Positions 47,301 through 57,632 of a stretch of DNA of 64,000 nucleotides are shown here, one piece after another. How positions within the stretch are numbered: position 1 is the stretch's first letter; each line of letters starts with the position of its first letter. Position numbers and translations under genes: made by a program. Source of the DNA: Xiphydria camelus (lineage: Eukaryota > Arthropoda > Insecta > Hymenoptera > Xiphydriidae); assembly GCA_963678675.1 (NCBI GenBank), contig OY783195.1:27825385-27889384 (forward strand), in the 5' to 3' direction. The notes below the pieces were generated by a model, which saw nothing but the letters and a program-made list of their open reading frames with translations, did no database searches and had not been told where the DNA came from.

Positions 47301-50300
47301 AACGCTTGATAATTTTCCACTTGGAGTTTCCCGTCCCGCCGCGCGCTTCCGCGAGGAGAGCGAACGCGGCGACTGCACGGAAAAAATAATAATTTGTTAC
47401 TATAACGTTATTTAAGTAACTGACAAATATTTGAGTTGAAATAGCGATAACGGATCGATTTGTCATGGTAGTGAAATAGAAGAAAGAAAAGCTATAATTT
47501 TCATTGTTACCAATTGCTTTCCTTGGGGAAACCTTTCAAACATATGTTCATCTCAGCAGCAAACTGTTTTTATTACCGTAACAAAAAATGCCGCTACAAT
47601 AACTGATTTTCGATGTTGTTACCGAGACATGATTAGTTTTTTCCGCGTGTAGCGCTCGACGCAATCGCGCATCCGCCCCGCGGCGGATCCGCTCGCAATC
47701 GAGAGCAACGATTATCCGCCGCCGAAGGATGCGTAACGGAGTCCAAACGCGAAGTCGTACAGCGAGCGCGTAAAATGAATGGGAGCTAGGGTCGCGATCC
47801 GTCATCGAGAGATTCGAGATATTCGGGAGATATAAATAGAACGGTCACATCGTAAAATAGACTCTGGTAGTTCCGCGGCGCGAGAAGACAACGCGCGCGC
47901 GCGCGAGCCGCTCTACATATATCCGTGCGCGTCGTCGCGTTGCGTCTATTTCACTTTTTTCTTCCTCCACGCGCAGCGCGACCGAAGAACGCCGCCCGCC
48001 GCCTAGCCGTGTAGCGCGCTTCCCCGACCGCGTCTCGCGCCGAGTTTTCTCGTTTACGAAGAGCCCCGCCGGCTCTGGAGCGTCTGCACATCGCGAACTA
48101 GTTGCACGCCGCAAAAATCTTCGTTATCCGTCCATCGCCGGCCTCGATCGTTTTAACGGTCAAACTGGACGATCGCGCCGCTTCGAAGGTTGTTCCGCGT
48201 CGATAAGGCGTTTCTTCGCAGCGGAGCTTCACTCGACGAGAGATGTGCGTCTCGTTCCCGCGTTGACTTTCCGCGCGGTCGATACCAGAGAGGCTGGCTA
48301 TACAGATTTAGAAAATCGGAAAATATTGGCGAATTAAATCCGTCTAGGAAATGTCAGGGAATTTTTGATTTTTACAGAAAATTATAAATAAAGCGTAGTT
48401 CATTTCTTGAAGTTTCAGCGTTGATGCATTTTACGATGAAGTTTGCGCTGCTGCTTCAGATATCTCCAGTATTAGCGCACGTGTGTCCCATCGATTAGAA
48501 TTAAGATTTCTACACCCAGGGAAAAGGTCTAATTGAATACGAACGTATAATAGAAAAATTTACTTGAGATGGATAGGAATTTATTCACATTGAACAAATC
48601 TATTTGAATTAAATAAAACTCCTATTTATCTTAAATAAATTTCTCTACTCGGGGTTCAGCGTATAAACCTTTTTACAACCTCGTGGTCTGGTATTATTAT
48701 TACACATAGCATGGTTAATTTGATTTACCCATTAGTACTTGCTGGCCACTTTAATTGACGAGCAATTTCTTCCTCGAGAAAATGGATTTAGCATTTTTGC
48801 GTTGTTTGACAAATTTTCCGGAACGTTAATTTTAATTTTTTAAAAAATACAACTTTAGAAACCAGTTTTTAAATACTATATGTAGAATCGATTAAATGAA
48901 TATCTGCAAACAAAAATTGTTTAGAAACTGAAAATGACACCGAAAACTAAATGAGTTAAAAAAAAAACCCCTAATATGAACAAAGTATATCAGGAATACT
49001 TACAATTTTATCTGAAACAGTCCGGGAAAAATCAGGAAATAGTCGGGGAATTCTATAATCAAGTTTCCGCAGTCACCCTATCATACTCCGAAATCCCATA
49101 AGATTCCGAACTCGGGCGCACCTTCTCTTCTCGCGTGGCGGCAGGCGGTTTCTCGTAGGATGCAACGCTCGTCCGCCCACACGATGCAAGTCGAATCGTC
49201 AGCCTCGGCACGAACCTCCGCGCGTCTCGGCTCAATGTTCCTCGATTGAATTAACATTTCGTGTTATCTAGTTTCCGCCTTTCTTGCGATTACGCTACAG
49301 GACAGAACGGTACTATTCCGATCGACTTCGATTACCGCTATCTCAGTTACCTATGAACTTTTGAGTCGACTTAATAACGGCAGCGATACTCGCCGTGAAA
49401 TGTCGTCGGGTGCAGAGGCGTTAATCTTTCGTATTACGCAACGCAATTGTAGAATTAGATAACTGGATATCAGCCGAATTGGAATTTACGTCGGTATTAT
49501 ATTATCGGTACGAGTTATAATTGATGAAGGATACTCGAGATAAAGAACATCGGCGACCGACCGAAACTTTCTATAAAAGGGATCGTCGTTCTTTCATTTT
49601 TTTTTATAGTCAAATATTTTACGGCGCCGAGAGAGAGGCTTCGATCGACGATCGACCTTTGCTCTCGATTCGTCGCCGTAACGGCTATCTATCGCCGTAT
49701 TTGGAATTCTCTTACGTACTTGCGTCTATGTATGAATGTATGTACAGGTGTACCCGTTTGTAAATATCGCGTACAGCGGTGCAAAGTGATACGTAACGGT
49801 CGACTAGCTTTAGCGTGGAGTACGTTGAAACATACGGTGTCTAGCGATTAGAGAATTGGCTGAGAGAACATTCTTGAATGTCCTAACTTTCAAATTTCAC
49901 TGTAGACACTGTAAAACAAGCTAAACGATTCTCTCTTTTGCCCGATAATTTTTTAAAGCTCCATCCTCTCCCGAATTCAATTATTTATCGCGCTGCTCGG
50001 ATGTCGATGAATTATAGAAGACCCGAGAGTGTCGAAGCGAGAGCTAGGAGAACTGAGGAATTTAAGAAAATGATATCTGTTCATTTGATTAATTTCTAAC
50101 AACGATGTTTATTTCGATGCGGTTACAGCTCTTGGTATAACGTGCTATTGCGACGGTAACTGCCCGGATGACCGTCAGAATGGAACGTGCGAAGGGAGGC
50201 CCGGAAGTCACTGCTTCAGCGCGGTGGAGGAGGTTTGGGATTCAGAAGCGGGCATGCACGTCCCCGAATGGTCGTTCGGTTGCCTGCCACCGGACGAGCA

Positions 50301-51806
50301 GGGCTTCATGCAGTGCAAGGGAAACTTGGTGCCCCACTTGCACGGAAAGAGTATAATATGCTGCAACAACACTTCTCTGTGCAATAAAGACATCTTTCCG
50401 ACGTACAATCCGAGAACCACCGCGCCACCCACGGATCCGATCGCGATCGCGTCGGGAGCACCGCTCATAGTGCTCGCGGTGTCGCTGTCGGTTTGCCTGA
50501 TGGTATTCTCGATAGCGATGGTGATCATATATCATCGGTACAGAAGGAAAGGTCGGGGACCGTGCTTGGTGTCCTCTCAGGGCACGCTGAAAGATCTTAT
50601 CGATCAGAGCAGCGGATCGGGATCGGGTCTACCTCTCTTGGTGCAAAGAACTATAGCGAAGCAATTAGCGCTGTCCGAGTGCGTCGGCAGGGGACGGTAC
50701 GGCGAGGTTTGGCTGGCTAGGTGGCGAGAAGAAAAAGTAGCGGTGAAGGTGTTCTTCACGCTAGAGGAGGCGTCTTGGTTCAGGGAAACCGAGATCTATC
50801 AGACCGTTTTGATGAGACACGACAATATCCTCGGCTTCATAGCCGCCGACATAAAGGGAACCGGCTCGTGGACTCAGATGCTGCTGATCACCGACTACCA
50901 CGAGAGGGGATCGCTGCACGACTACTTGCAGACGACCGTCCTCGATCACCCCTCGCTGCTGGCGGTCTGCCTGTCGATCGCTTCGGGCGTCGCGCACCTG
51001 CACACGGAGATATTTGGGACGCGGGGTAAACCGGCGATAGCGCATCGCGACATCAAGAGCAGAAACATCCTGGTGAAGAGGAACGGGGAGTGCGCGATCG
51101 CGGACTTCGGTCTCGCCGTTCGCTTTATAAGGTATGAGGATTGCGCAACGACTGGTTTTTCCTTTATCGAAGCTTCATCGAGGTTTCTGTAATGTTTCAC
51201 TTAATGTCCTTTTGCGTCCGCGACGCGGAGCCTTTCTCACGCGATAATGGGGTCTGTGACGGTGGTTTTCTTTTTTTTCGTAGCGAGAGCGGAGAGATCG
51301 ACATAGCGCCCAACACGCGAGTAGGAACGCGACGATACATGGCGCCCGAGGTCCTCGACGAGAGCCTGAACACGTCGTCGTTCGATTCCTTCAAAATGGC
51401 GGATATGTATTCCGTCGGTCTCGTACTTTGGGAGGTGTGCAGGAAGTGCGCAACGGGTGGAAAGGTATCGACGGCCGAGCCCTACGCGTTACCCTACCAC
51501 GACGTGGTGCCGAGCGATCCTGACTTCGAGGACATGAGATTAGCGGTTTGCGTGAAGAGATTACGACCGATCATACCGGCGAGATGGGACAACGATCCGG
51601 TGAGAACACTTTCGAAATCTCCCGGTGAATCGTCGATAAAGTTGTCGGATGACATTTGGTTGTTGCTTCTGTTCCAGGTCTTGTTCGCCCTCAGTAAACT
51701 CATGACGGAGTGCTGGCACGGGAATCCCGCAGTTCGTTTGACCGCGCTTCGCGTGAAGAAGACGATGTCCAAGCTACACATTGACAACGCCATCAAGATC
51801 GTGTAG
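39555..51806 (+). CDS. tkv: Type I BMP receptor serine/threonine kinase, thickveins
   Basis: Four exons in phase, 39555-39642, 50129-51131, 51284-51599 and 51678-51806, give 511 residues, the normal length for a type I receptor. Exon 1 encodes the signal-peptide region. Exon 2 encodes the extracellular domain, with ten cysteines at about 35-114 ending in the CC..CN box, a membrane span at about 141-164, the GS box SSGSGSG at 190-196, and most of the kinase. Visible kinase motifs are [30 protein letters not shown] and YMAPE. The loop [11 protein letters not shown] and the [12 protein letters not shown] segment are those of the BMPR1A/1B (tkv) class rather than the saxophone or activin-receptor class. 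The protein binds Dpp/BMP ligands with a type II receptor and phosphorylates Mad. AATAAA at 52124-52129 marks the 3' end. Only one first exon is visible. Drosophila tkv uses several, so others may exist. Confidence 0.95.
40969..41290. mobile_element. MITE with ACATACGGGGT ends, host of a nested hairpin
   Basis: ACATACGGGGTCCG at 40969 and CTCCGAACCCCGTATGT at 41290 are inverted ends. The hairpin 41065-41243 lies inside it. Confidence 0.55.
41065..41243. mobile_element. Hairpin MITE
   Basis: CCAATTGAGCCGTTCGCTGCAA is mirrored by TTACAGCGAATGGCTCAATTGG, and inner AACTTAAGTCGAG and TATAGATTTAT pairs extend the arms to about 80 bases. Confidence 0.75.
41387..41697. repeat. Family B MITE with a nested insertion
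   Basis: Starts ACAAAGAAAAGAAATTAGTT and ends TAGTAGATCCAATTAACTC..TCTGTG. It is interrupted at 41451-41580 by another short element. Confidence 0.7.
41451..41580. mobile_element. 130-base MITE nested in family B
   Basis: AGGGTAAACCGACCAGT at the start and ACTGGTCGGTTTACCCT at the end are exact inverted repeats of 17 bases. Confidence 0.85.
42730..42975. mobile_element. MITE with ACCGAGAAAA ends
   Basis: ACCGAGAAAAGTAATTTGGT at the left and AATTATTTTTCTCGGT at the right form inverted ends around AT-rich DNA full of TTGGTTA / TAACCAA words. Confidence 0.6.
43735..44013. mobile_element. MITE with CACGGTGTCCAGC ends
   Basis: CACGGTGTCCAGCCGTCAGG at the start and GCTGAACACCGTG at the end. GGAAAACCTGGA occurs near both ends. 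It resembles the RpL34 intron element and looser copies at about 41290 and 48300. Confidence 0.6.
44032..44259. repeat. Family B MITE
   Basis: ACTATAGAGAAAAAGAATTA at the left and TAATTCTTTTTCTCTGTGT at the right. The CTCGCAAGTAATTATTTG and AAGGAAGAGATATC words are typical of the family. Confidence 0.75.
44343..44393. repeat. (GC)8(GT)n microsatellite
   Basis: Eight GC units (44343-44358) run directly into about seventeen GT units. Alternating purine-pyrimidine tracts like this are prone to Z-DNA formation and length change. Confidence 0.95.
44396..44514. mobile_element. Short MITE next to the microsatellite
   Basis: AGCACATTTATTTGATTCG and GGAATAAATGTGCT are inverted ends. TTTGATCAAAATAATATTTAATCAAAT pairs lie inside. 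Confidence 0.55.
45603..45682. repeat. 80-base hairpin
   Basis: CCTGAAGTTCCGAACGTTCATTT is mirrored by AAATGAACGTTCGAAACTTCCAGCAGG with a few mismatches. Confidence 0.6.
46513..46656. repeat. Family A fold-back repeat
   Basis: CGCGATTATCTCGTTACCCG at the start and GGATAACGAGATAACAGCG at the end, with ACTTTTTTGTAGAGC inside. This is the most GC-rich copy. Confidence 0.7.
47377..47647. mobile_element. MITE with ACGGAAAAAA ends
   Basis: ACGGAAAAAATAATAA and TTAGTTTTTTCCGCGT are inverted ends. GTTACTATAACG and TTACCGTAACAAAAA words are related to family C. Confidence 0.5.
47648..50128. other. tkv: Distal part of tkv intron 1
   Basis: CpG-rich DNA to about 48.3 kb, then AT-rich repeat remnants (48.3-49.1 kb, including an AATTAAATAA-rich fold-back at about 48515-48655) and a family A half copy at about 49328-49371. 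No exon is recognised before the TTACAG acceptor. Confidence 0.5.
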
Positions 51807-52642
51807 TGCTGTTCTCGAATGGTCGTGTTGAAACTATTTCTTTCCCTAGGTAAAAACCTCCCCTGTAAATACGCCCCGGTGTACATAGGAGTTAATGACA
51901 GACTGCAGCCTAAAGACTGAGTACTGAAATTTATACGTGGCGATGGATGGATGCGTGCGAATCGGTATGACTAACGAGAGACTAATTACTGATTAATTAC
52001 GAATGCGCGACGCGGTAGTGTTACGAATCTTTGTTTTACGACGAACCGCGCGCCGCGGCCACGGCGCGCTCGTTCACCCGTTCTTCGTGGCGCCGGCGCG
52101 CGTCGTCGCGTTACGATTTGTTAAATAAAAGTTTAGAAAGGGCTACTACTTAGAAAATGATTGCAGTACCCACCGTTCGGAGGAAAACGAGCTGTTCTCT
52201 CTTAAGGTACGCGAGAGCCTGAGCGAGAGGCCTTAAACCAAATCCAGCATGCGAGCAAGATTACATTTTATTGTCGTAAGGAGGCGTAATATCGTTGTTC
52301 TCGTTATCGAGAAGCTTGGCAAATAACCACGATGGCGAGCAAAGACAGCTATTCCAAGCGATACTTTTATCAGACGCGAAGAGTCGAGTCGAGATATCAC
52401 TCTCCGTTTAAAACGGGAAAAGGACGAAGACTCTCTCGCGAAATGACACGGCTAAATCAATCCTTCTGCTTAAATTCCAGTATTCGTTTGAAAAGGGAGC
52501 TTGTACAGTACAAATTCACGTGGCATACTTCCCTTCTGTTCGACTTCAGGTAGATTTCGACCAGACGTGCTGGCTTTGTTTTTGAATACTTCAACCTATT
52601 ATTATTATTATTATTGTTAATTATTTACGATACTTTATTAAA
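51807..52642 (+). other. tkv: tkv 3' UTR and downstream
   Basis: The 3' UTR runs from the stop codon to AATAAA at 52124-52129. The next 500 bases hold no gene that I recognise. A TTATTATTATTATTATTG microsatellite sits near 52598. Confidence 0.6.
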
Positions 52643-52920
52643 TACAGTAATCCCTCATTATCCGCGGTTTCGGTTATCCGCGATTTGAAATTACCGCGTT
52701 TTATCGTATGATTTCCACCTCCCCACAGAAAAGAGCAAGCGAAAAGTTACTCATTTAATTTTCGTTATAATTTTTGTGCTTAGAATTAGCGAGATTGGCG
52801 AATTTTCACTAATTCACTAAGTATTTTATAAATGGGCTTCTAGTTTCGTTATCCGCGATTTCGTTATCCGCGGAATATTGTAAAAACATAACCCCTGCGG
52901 ATAACGAGGGATTACTGTAT
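52643..52920. mobile_element. Pogo/Tigger-like MITE
   Basis: TACAGTAATCCCTCATTATC at the left and GATAACGAGGGATTACTGTA at the right are inverted ends with TA flanks. CCGCGGTTTCGGTTATCCGC-type words repeat inside. CAGT-ended elements with repeated ATCCGC motifs are known as pogo-like derivatives. It is non-coding. Confidence 0.8.
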
Positions 52921-53952
52921 ATTTTAATATTACTCGCATCAGGAAATTTCCACCGTTGCAGGATGTTCGAGAATTGCATAATTTAGAGATATACATATTA
53001 TATGTATAATGTTATACAGGTGCTTGTGTGGAGTTTGAAACGGGTCGGGGGTTTGTCTAATTCCTCCGTTTTTTCTCTGTCTGCGTCGAAAATGAAATAT
53101 TCTTCTTTTTTTCTGTAAACAATCCTGTAGCACGTCACGTGCCAGTGACGCGGAAAATATTTCTACGTTACATTTTTTCTGTTCCACTTCCAGCCGCAAC
53201 GTATTAGTCAAACGCTACCTGCTAAATCAAGTTGAAAGTAAAGACCAGTTTTAATAAGATAATGAAACATCGTGACCTGTGTTGGTTTCAAACGCTACGA
53301 GCAGCTGTGTATTTACAAAGTACATTACTACAGTATATAATTTATGTTTCTAATCTGTACACAGGCGGGAATTATCAGTTTAATTCGTGTAGCGATCATC
53401 GCATTGCTACGTATCGAAAAATAGTTTTGGGCAAATGGTCGATAGCTCGGATCCCCGATTACGAAGGCGAAATTTTATGCGTTGTACTCCCCCCCCCCCC
53501 CCCCCCCCCAGGCACGGAGATTCCATAAATATTCCATGAACGTTTTATGTATACTTAAGCGCTCATAGGATATTCCGGAAGTATTTCTCAAGTTTTTCTA
53601 TACGGGCTAGTTTGTGTTATCAGGGGTAGTAAAACACGGTGGTTCACTGTATATGTAGGTCTAATGATTAATCATTCTTTTGCAGTGACATAGGAAACTG
53701 GACTCTTGACCATTTGTTTCAGATCGTTACTATTATAGCAAACTGTCCCTGCGCGTTACGTAGCGAGGGCTATTGTTAAATATTATCCTAGCTCTTCTTT
53801 AGGAAGATCAATTGTAATTATATTATGAATTGTATACCTAATGGCTATTTGATCGAAGAATAATGAAATTTATATTTTTAATGAGTATTAAAACTATCAT
53901 TTTTTTTCCACGTGTCAAATAGTAATTCAATTCTCGTGTCCGTCGCAAATTT
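52921..53952. other. Intergenic with a 21-base poly-C run
   Basis: No gene recognised. 53489-53509 is an uninterrupted run of C. CACCCTG-type element ends are absent here. Confidence 0.5.
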
Positions 53953-54155
53953 GTAAAGTTTCTTAGGACGCTGCAGCTGGATTACGAAAAATAATAGTAA
54001 ATTTGTACGAATATTTTAATCAGCCACCACAATATGTTCGTCCTTTTTTTGAAATAATTTTATAGAAAACAGCAACGATAAATTAATGTGTATGCTGACT
54101 CGTTGAGCAAAACATATCTATATTTAATTCTTAATTTATTATACATAGCCTATAC
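53953..54155 (+). repeat. Direct duplicate, copy 1
   Basis: The segment GCTGGATTACGAAAAATAAT to TTAATTTATTATACATAGCC recurs at 55324-55522 in the same orientation with roughly 10 percent differences. The copies are 1.37 kb apart. Confidence 0.8.
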
Positions 54156-54161
54156 ATATCT

Positions 54162-54434
54162 GTACCTCAGAGGTAAAGTGTACTAAGTCCACTTTTTGTC
54201 AAAAATGAGTTTTCTATACTATGTCCTATATGTTTTCATGTCCAATCAGACAAACATACCTTTTTTCCTAATATCTGAATTAAATTACAGCCCTTGTACT
54301 TCTAACAACTTCATAAGCTGTCCTTCAAAAAATAACTATAAATTAATAACCGTCAAATATTCGAAACAATATTCTAAATTTTGCTCTCCTGTACAATTTA
54401 CTTTATGTGACATAGTACACTTTACCTTTGAGGT
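54162..54434. mobile_element. MITE with TACCTCAGAGGTAAAGTG ends
   Basis: TACCTCAGAGGTAAAGTGTAC at the left and GTACACTTTACCTTTGAGGTA at the right are inverted ends of about 25 bases. It starts a few bases after the first direct duplicate. Confidence 0.8.
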
Positions 54435-54924
54435 ACTGATATATGTATACCTATATACATTTATATGATTTTTATAATATACTCTCAATGATTCTGAAGG
54501 ATAATATTATTATCGTTAAGTTCGTTATCTTCAGTGTCGTGGAGACGGGAGCTTGCGTTGTGTCGCGTCGGATCGAAGACATGACCGGGCGCGCGGAAAT
54601 TCCTAATATGTATAAAAAATGTTTGGAGTTTAAATGCAAACGAAACGTTATTTAATTTTTTTCCGAGTAATTCTAAATCGAAAGTAAATCAGTCAAGATG
54701 GATCTCGACAGTATCAGTCACGGCACTCTGCAGAAACGAAATACACAATTGCGGTGTTATTAAACCCTAAAAAGTGCATTCCGACAGAGAATGACCTACC
54801 AAGGTAAGGAATTACTCCAACATTTCAATTCTCCATATTTCACATTCAACGTTTGTTATTTCATCTATTTTTATTAACAACTGTATGCTAAAAATCTTAT
54901 AGGGATTGGAGGGAATTCATGCAC

Positions 54925-55200
54925 CTAGCGGGCTTGGGCGGTGAAATAATGCTGTTCGTTGCTATGCAACCAAATCCCTCTAATTGGATCACAGAGAATA
55001 TGCAGAAGAGACATTTGTTGTCCAAAATCTGCTACATACAAAGCAGCATAGCAGCATAGATATACTAAATGAATTAGAAAGAGATGGTAATCTCCGTGGG
55101 CCACTCGCCCCGGGGACGAAGCACCAGGTTGTCGCGTTGGTGTTTGACCACTAGCGAGAGCCAAGAGGGAGCGGTGCCATCTGGTGCTGGGCCGCTACAT
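54925..55200 (-). repeat. Uninterrupted copy of the repeat split at 9.55-11.64 kb
   Basis: The minus strand reads GCGGCCCAGCACCAGATGG through GCGACAACCTGGTGCTTCG without interruption, whereas the copy at 9.5 kb is split by about 2 kb. It could be part of a retroelement or a satellite-like repeat. No coding sequence is recognised. Confidence 0.65.
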
Positions 55201-55323
55201 ATCAATGGGAAGATTTCAAACATCTCCAAACACTACATATACCTAATTGCCAATTACTGTAAAACAATACTATTAAACTACAAAACAATATAGCGGTAGC
55301 GTGTAAAATGTGCGTTATTGTAA

Positions 55324-55522
55324 AGTTTTGTAGGATGCTACAGCTGGATTACGAAAAATAATAATAGGTTTGTACACGAATAATTTAATCAGCCGCCACG
55401 ACATATTCATCTTTTTTTGAAATAATTTTATGGAAAACAGCAATGATAAAGTAATGTGTATGCTGATTCGTTGAACAAAAAATATATCTATATTTCATTC
55501 TTAATTTACTATCATAGCCTCT
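55324..55522 (+). repeat. Direct duplicate, copy 2
   Basis: Partner of 53953-54155. It is followed by CTATACACATAGG microsatellite-like DNA rather than by the MITE found after copy 1. Confidence 0.8.
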
Positions 55523-56600
55523 ATACACATAGGTATACCTATGTATGCTTATACGTAGGTATAACCGGGCAGAAGCGATTCGTGGAACAAAGGGAACCGC
55601 GCGCGCGGCTGTGTAAAGTCGCATGGCCGACGACAACCAATGGGAAACGTTCTACGCAGGTAGGATCGATAAGTTCATTTTTGTTTTTTACGGAACGAAA
55701 AAAAAAAGGGACTTCATCAAAAATTGGGGAGCCTCCCGTTACAACGTTAAAATCGACCATATTTGTTTTCAATCCCTGACGATATTCCATCAAATACGCC
55801 TTATAAATGGGATTCATCATCCTTTTCATAGGAGAGTGGGATATCGCTGAGAGATAGGTACGATCAAAGATGTCCCAGCTTGTTCTGGAAACGTGAAGTA
55901 TCGAACGCAAAGGATTGTGGGATGTGGGAAGGGGAGTGTCAATCAGGGCTGCCAATCTGCTTAATTTATTCTGAAACATCAAAGCAGGATGCTCAAAGGT
56001 TACTCCTTACGAATATCGCGCGAACAATTTCCTCACGCGATTAACCCTTCGATGTCGAGCACGCAGAGAATTTCCGTCCAAAATTAGCACCGATTACAAA
56101 ATAATTGAATTTTTAACCCACGCGACCCAACGAACAGTATCGCCGGTCGGAAGTTGGCAGCAGTGCGCCGTGTGACGGAAGGGACGCCGCTCTCTAATTC
56201 CCGGTCTGTTTCGCGCCGCCATATTTTTATCTCGGTAAGCGTGTGGTTTCGCGTCGTGTCGCATCGCGTGGTTTTACGGAAATACTGACTTGGTGAGTAA
56301 CAAAGCACCGTACAATTCTCTCTAATTGCGTTTGCAATAATTTCGCTCGAGAATTCGCTGAGGGTTCGGGAAAACAGGCGACGAAACGTATATCGGAGTA
56401 GGAACGCTGATGTGGTTGGAGGGGGGATGAAAGGGACTGGCACGCCATTGCGTCTTACCTCGCGTCCTCATTGCATTTCCGCAGTAATCGCGCTTCGATA
56501 CGCCGCGCCTTGCGTCCTGTGCGCGTCGTTTGTCGGTTCTCGCGAGAGTATTTGCGCAGTTTTGACGGCTAGATCGTTATTCCGTGTTGCGACGTCGCCA
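55523..56600. other. Intergenic upstream of lark
   Basis: Contains two overlapping opposite-strand open stretches (55623-55850 plus, 55539-55982 minus) with no recognised domain. CpG density rises after 56 kb, consistent with the lark 5' region. Confidence 0.4.
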
Positions 56601-56964
56601 GGAGTACGATCGTAGCGTTGTGGTGTGATTTCCGTCGCGTTCACTTCGATTTAGTCGGGGGTCCAACTTGAAGGTTAATCCCCGGGCAGTGCGCGAGCAT
56701 TTTCGCGAGCGTTTCGTTAGCACGCACCACGATCGGTGACTCACGGGCGGCCGGTGGTGATTATCATAGGAGTGAGCAGATATTCAATAACCGCGAATAA
56801 CATATAGTCGTACATATATTTACGCGTGTGCGTGCGAAATTTCATCGACTCCTGCCCGCAGCGTCGAGATATTCTATTCCGCGTCAATCGCGAGCAATTT
56901 GCCGAGTCCCCTGCAATCTTCCAATCGCTCTCCTGGCCGCAGTATGTGCGCGGAATTATCATCG
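56600..56964 (+). promoter_or_regulatory. lark: Candidate lark 5' UTR exon
   Basis: A strong donor ATCG/GTAAGT at 56964/56965 follows CpG-rich DNA with no long coding frame. The next acceptor is GCAG at 57611-57614, 18 bases before the lark ATG. The left boundary is unknown. Confidence 0.4.
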
Positions 56965-57632
56965 GTAAGTGTCGAAAATGGTGGGTCGCGCGTTGCGCGA
57001 GAGGCGGGTGTAAAGCCATACGGTTTCTCGCGTCACTGGCTGTATGCCTCGATGGAAAATTCCGAGAGCTTCTCTCTCGTATTCATAGCCGTGAAAAATT
57101 CTCCCGCGATTCGCCAAGCGACCGATATAACGCGATCAACGCGATGTGAAAAGTCGGCGGTCGGAAATTTTGGGTGAAGGGTGTAGTGGGAGGGAGGGGA
57201 GGGACGCCATTACAAGTTCCTTTATATCCGGGAGGCCGGCATCGCCGCATTCGCCGAAAGCTTGTAACGCGTGGAACGCCATTGGGAATTTCGTCGGATT
57301 TCGCGCAACGGTATAAGGGCGAAACCGGTGAGGGAGAGGAGGGTGGTGACGTCTTACAGTAGCGTTGTACGCCATTGCGTTCCTCGCATCGTGATTTTCT
57401 AGCGCGCTTCGGCGGGAATTGCGCACAAAGTCTCAGTAGTTGCGAGTCGGTCGACATCGATATAACTATAGTCGCGCTTTGGAAGGTTCGAGCGTTCGCT
57501 GCGCTTTTTTCTTTTTCTTTTTTTTCTTCATATTCCCGTCTTTTTCTCAGTTTTGATAAATTTTTCGACTATCATTTCTTGTATTAAAGTTTTTTTTTGC
57601 ACGATATATTGCAGGTTCTGCAACGGGCCGAA

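Larger units (their letters stand above)
39643..50128 (+). other. tkv: tkv intron 1 (10.5 kb), repeat-rich
   Basis: Bounded by GTGAGT at 39643 and TTACAG ending at 50128. It alternates CpG-rich stretches having no recognisable exons with AT-rich MITEs, listed individually. Large first introns often hold enhancers. I see no specific binding-site cluster that I can defend. GA-rich tracts at 42320-42345 could bind GAGA-type factors. Confidence 0.7.

Noticed and set aside
55539..55982. 147-residue minus-strand open frame and, overlapping it, a plus-strand ATG frame with a GTAGGA donor at about 55658
   Set aside because: No domain, no matching next exon in phase (joining to the lark acceptor at 57615 runs into a stop), and composition alone could give such a frame.
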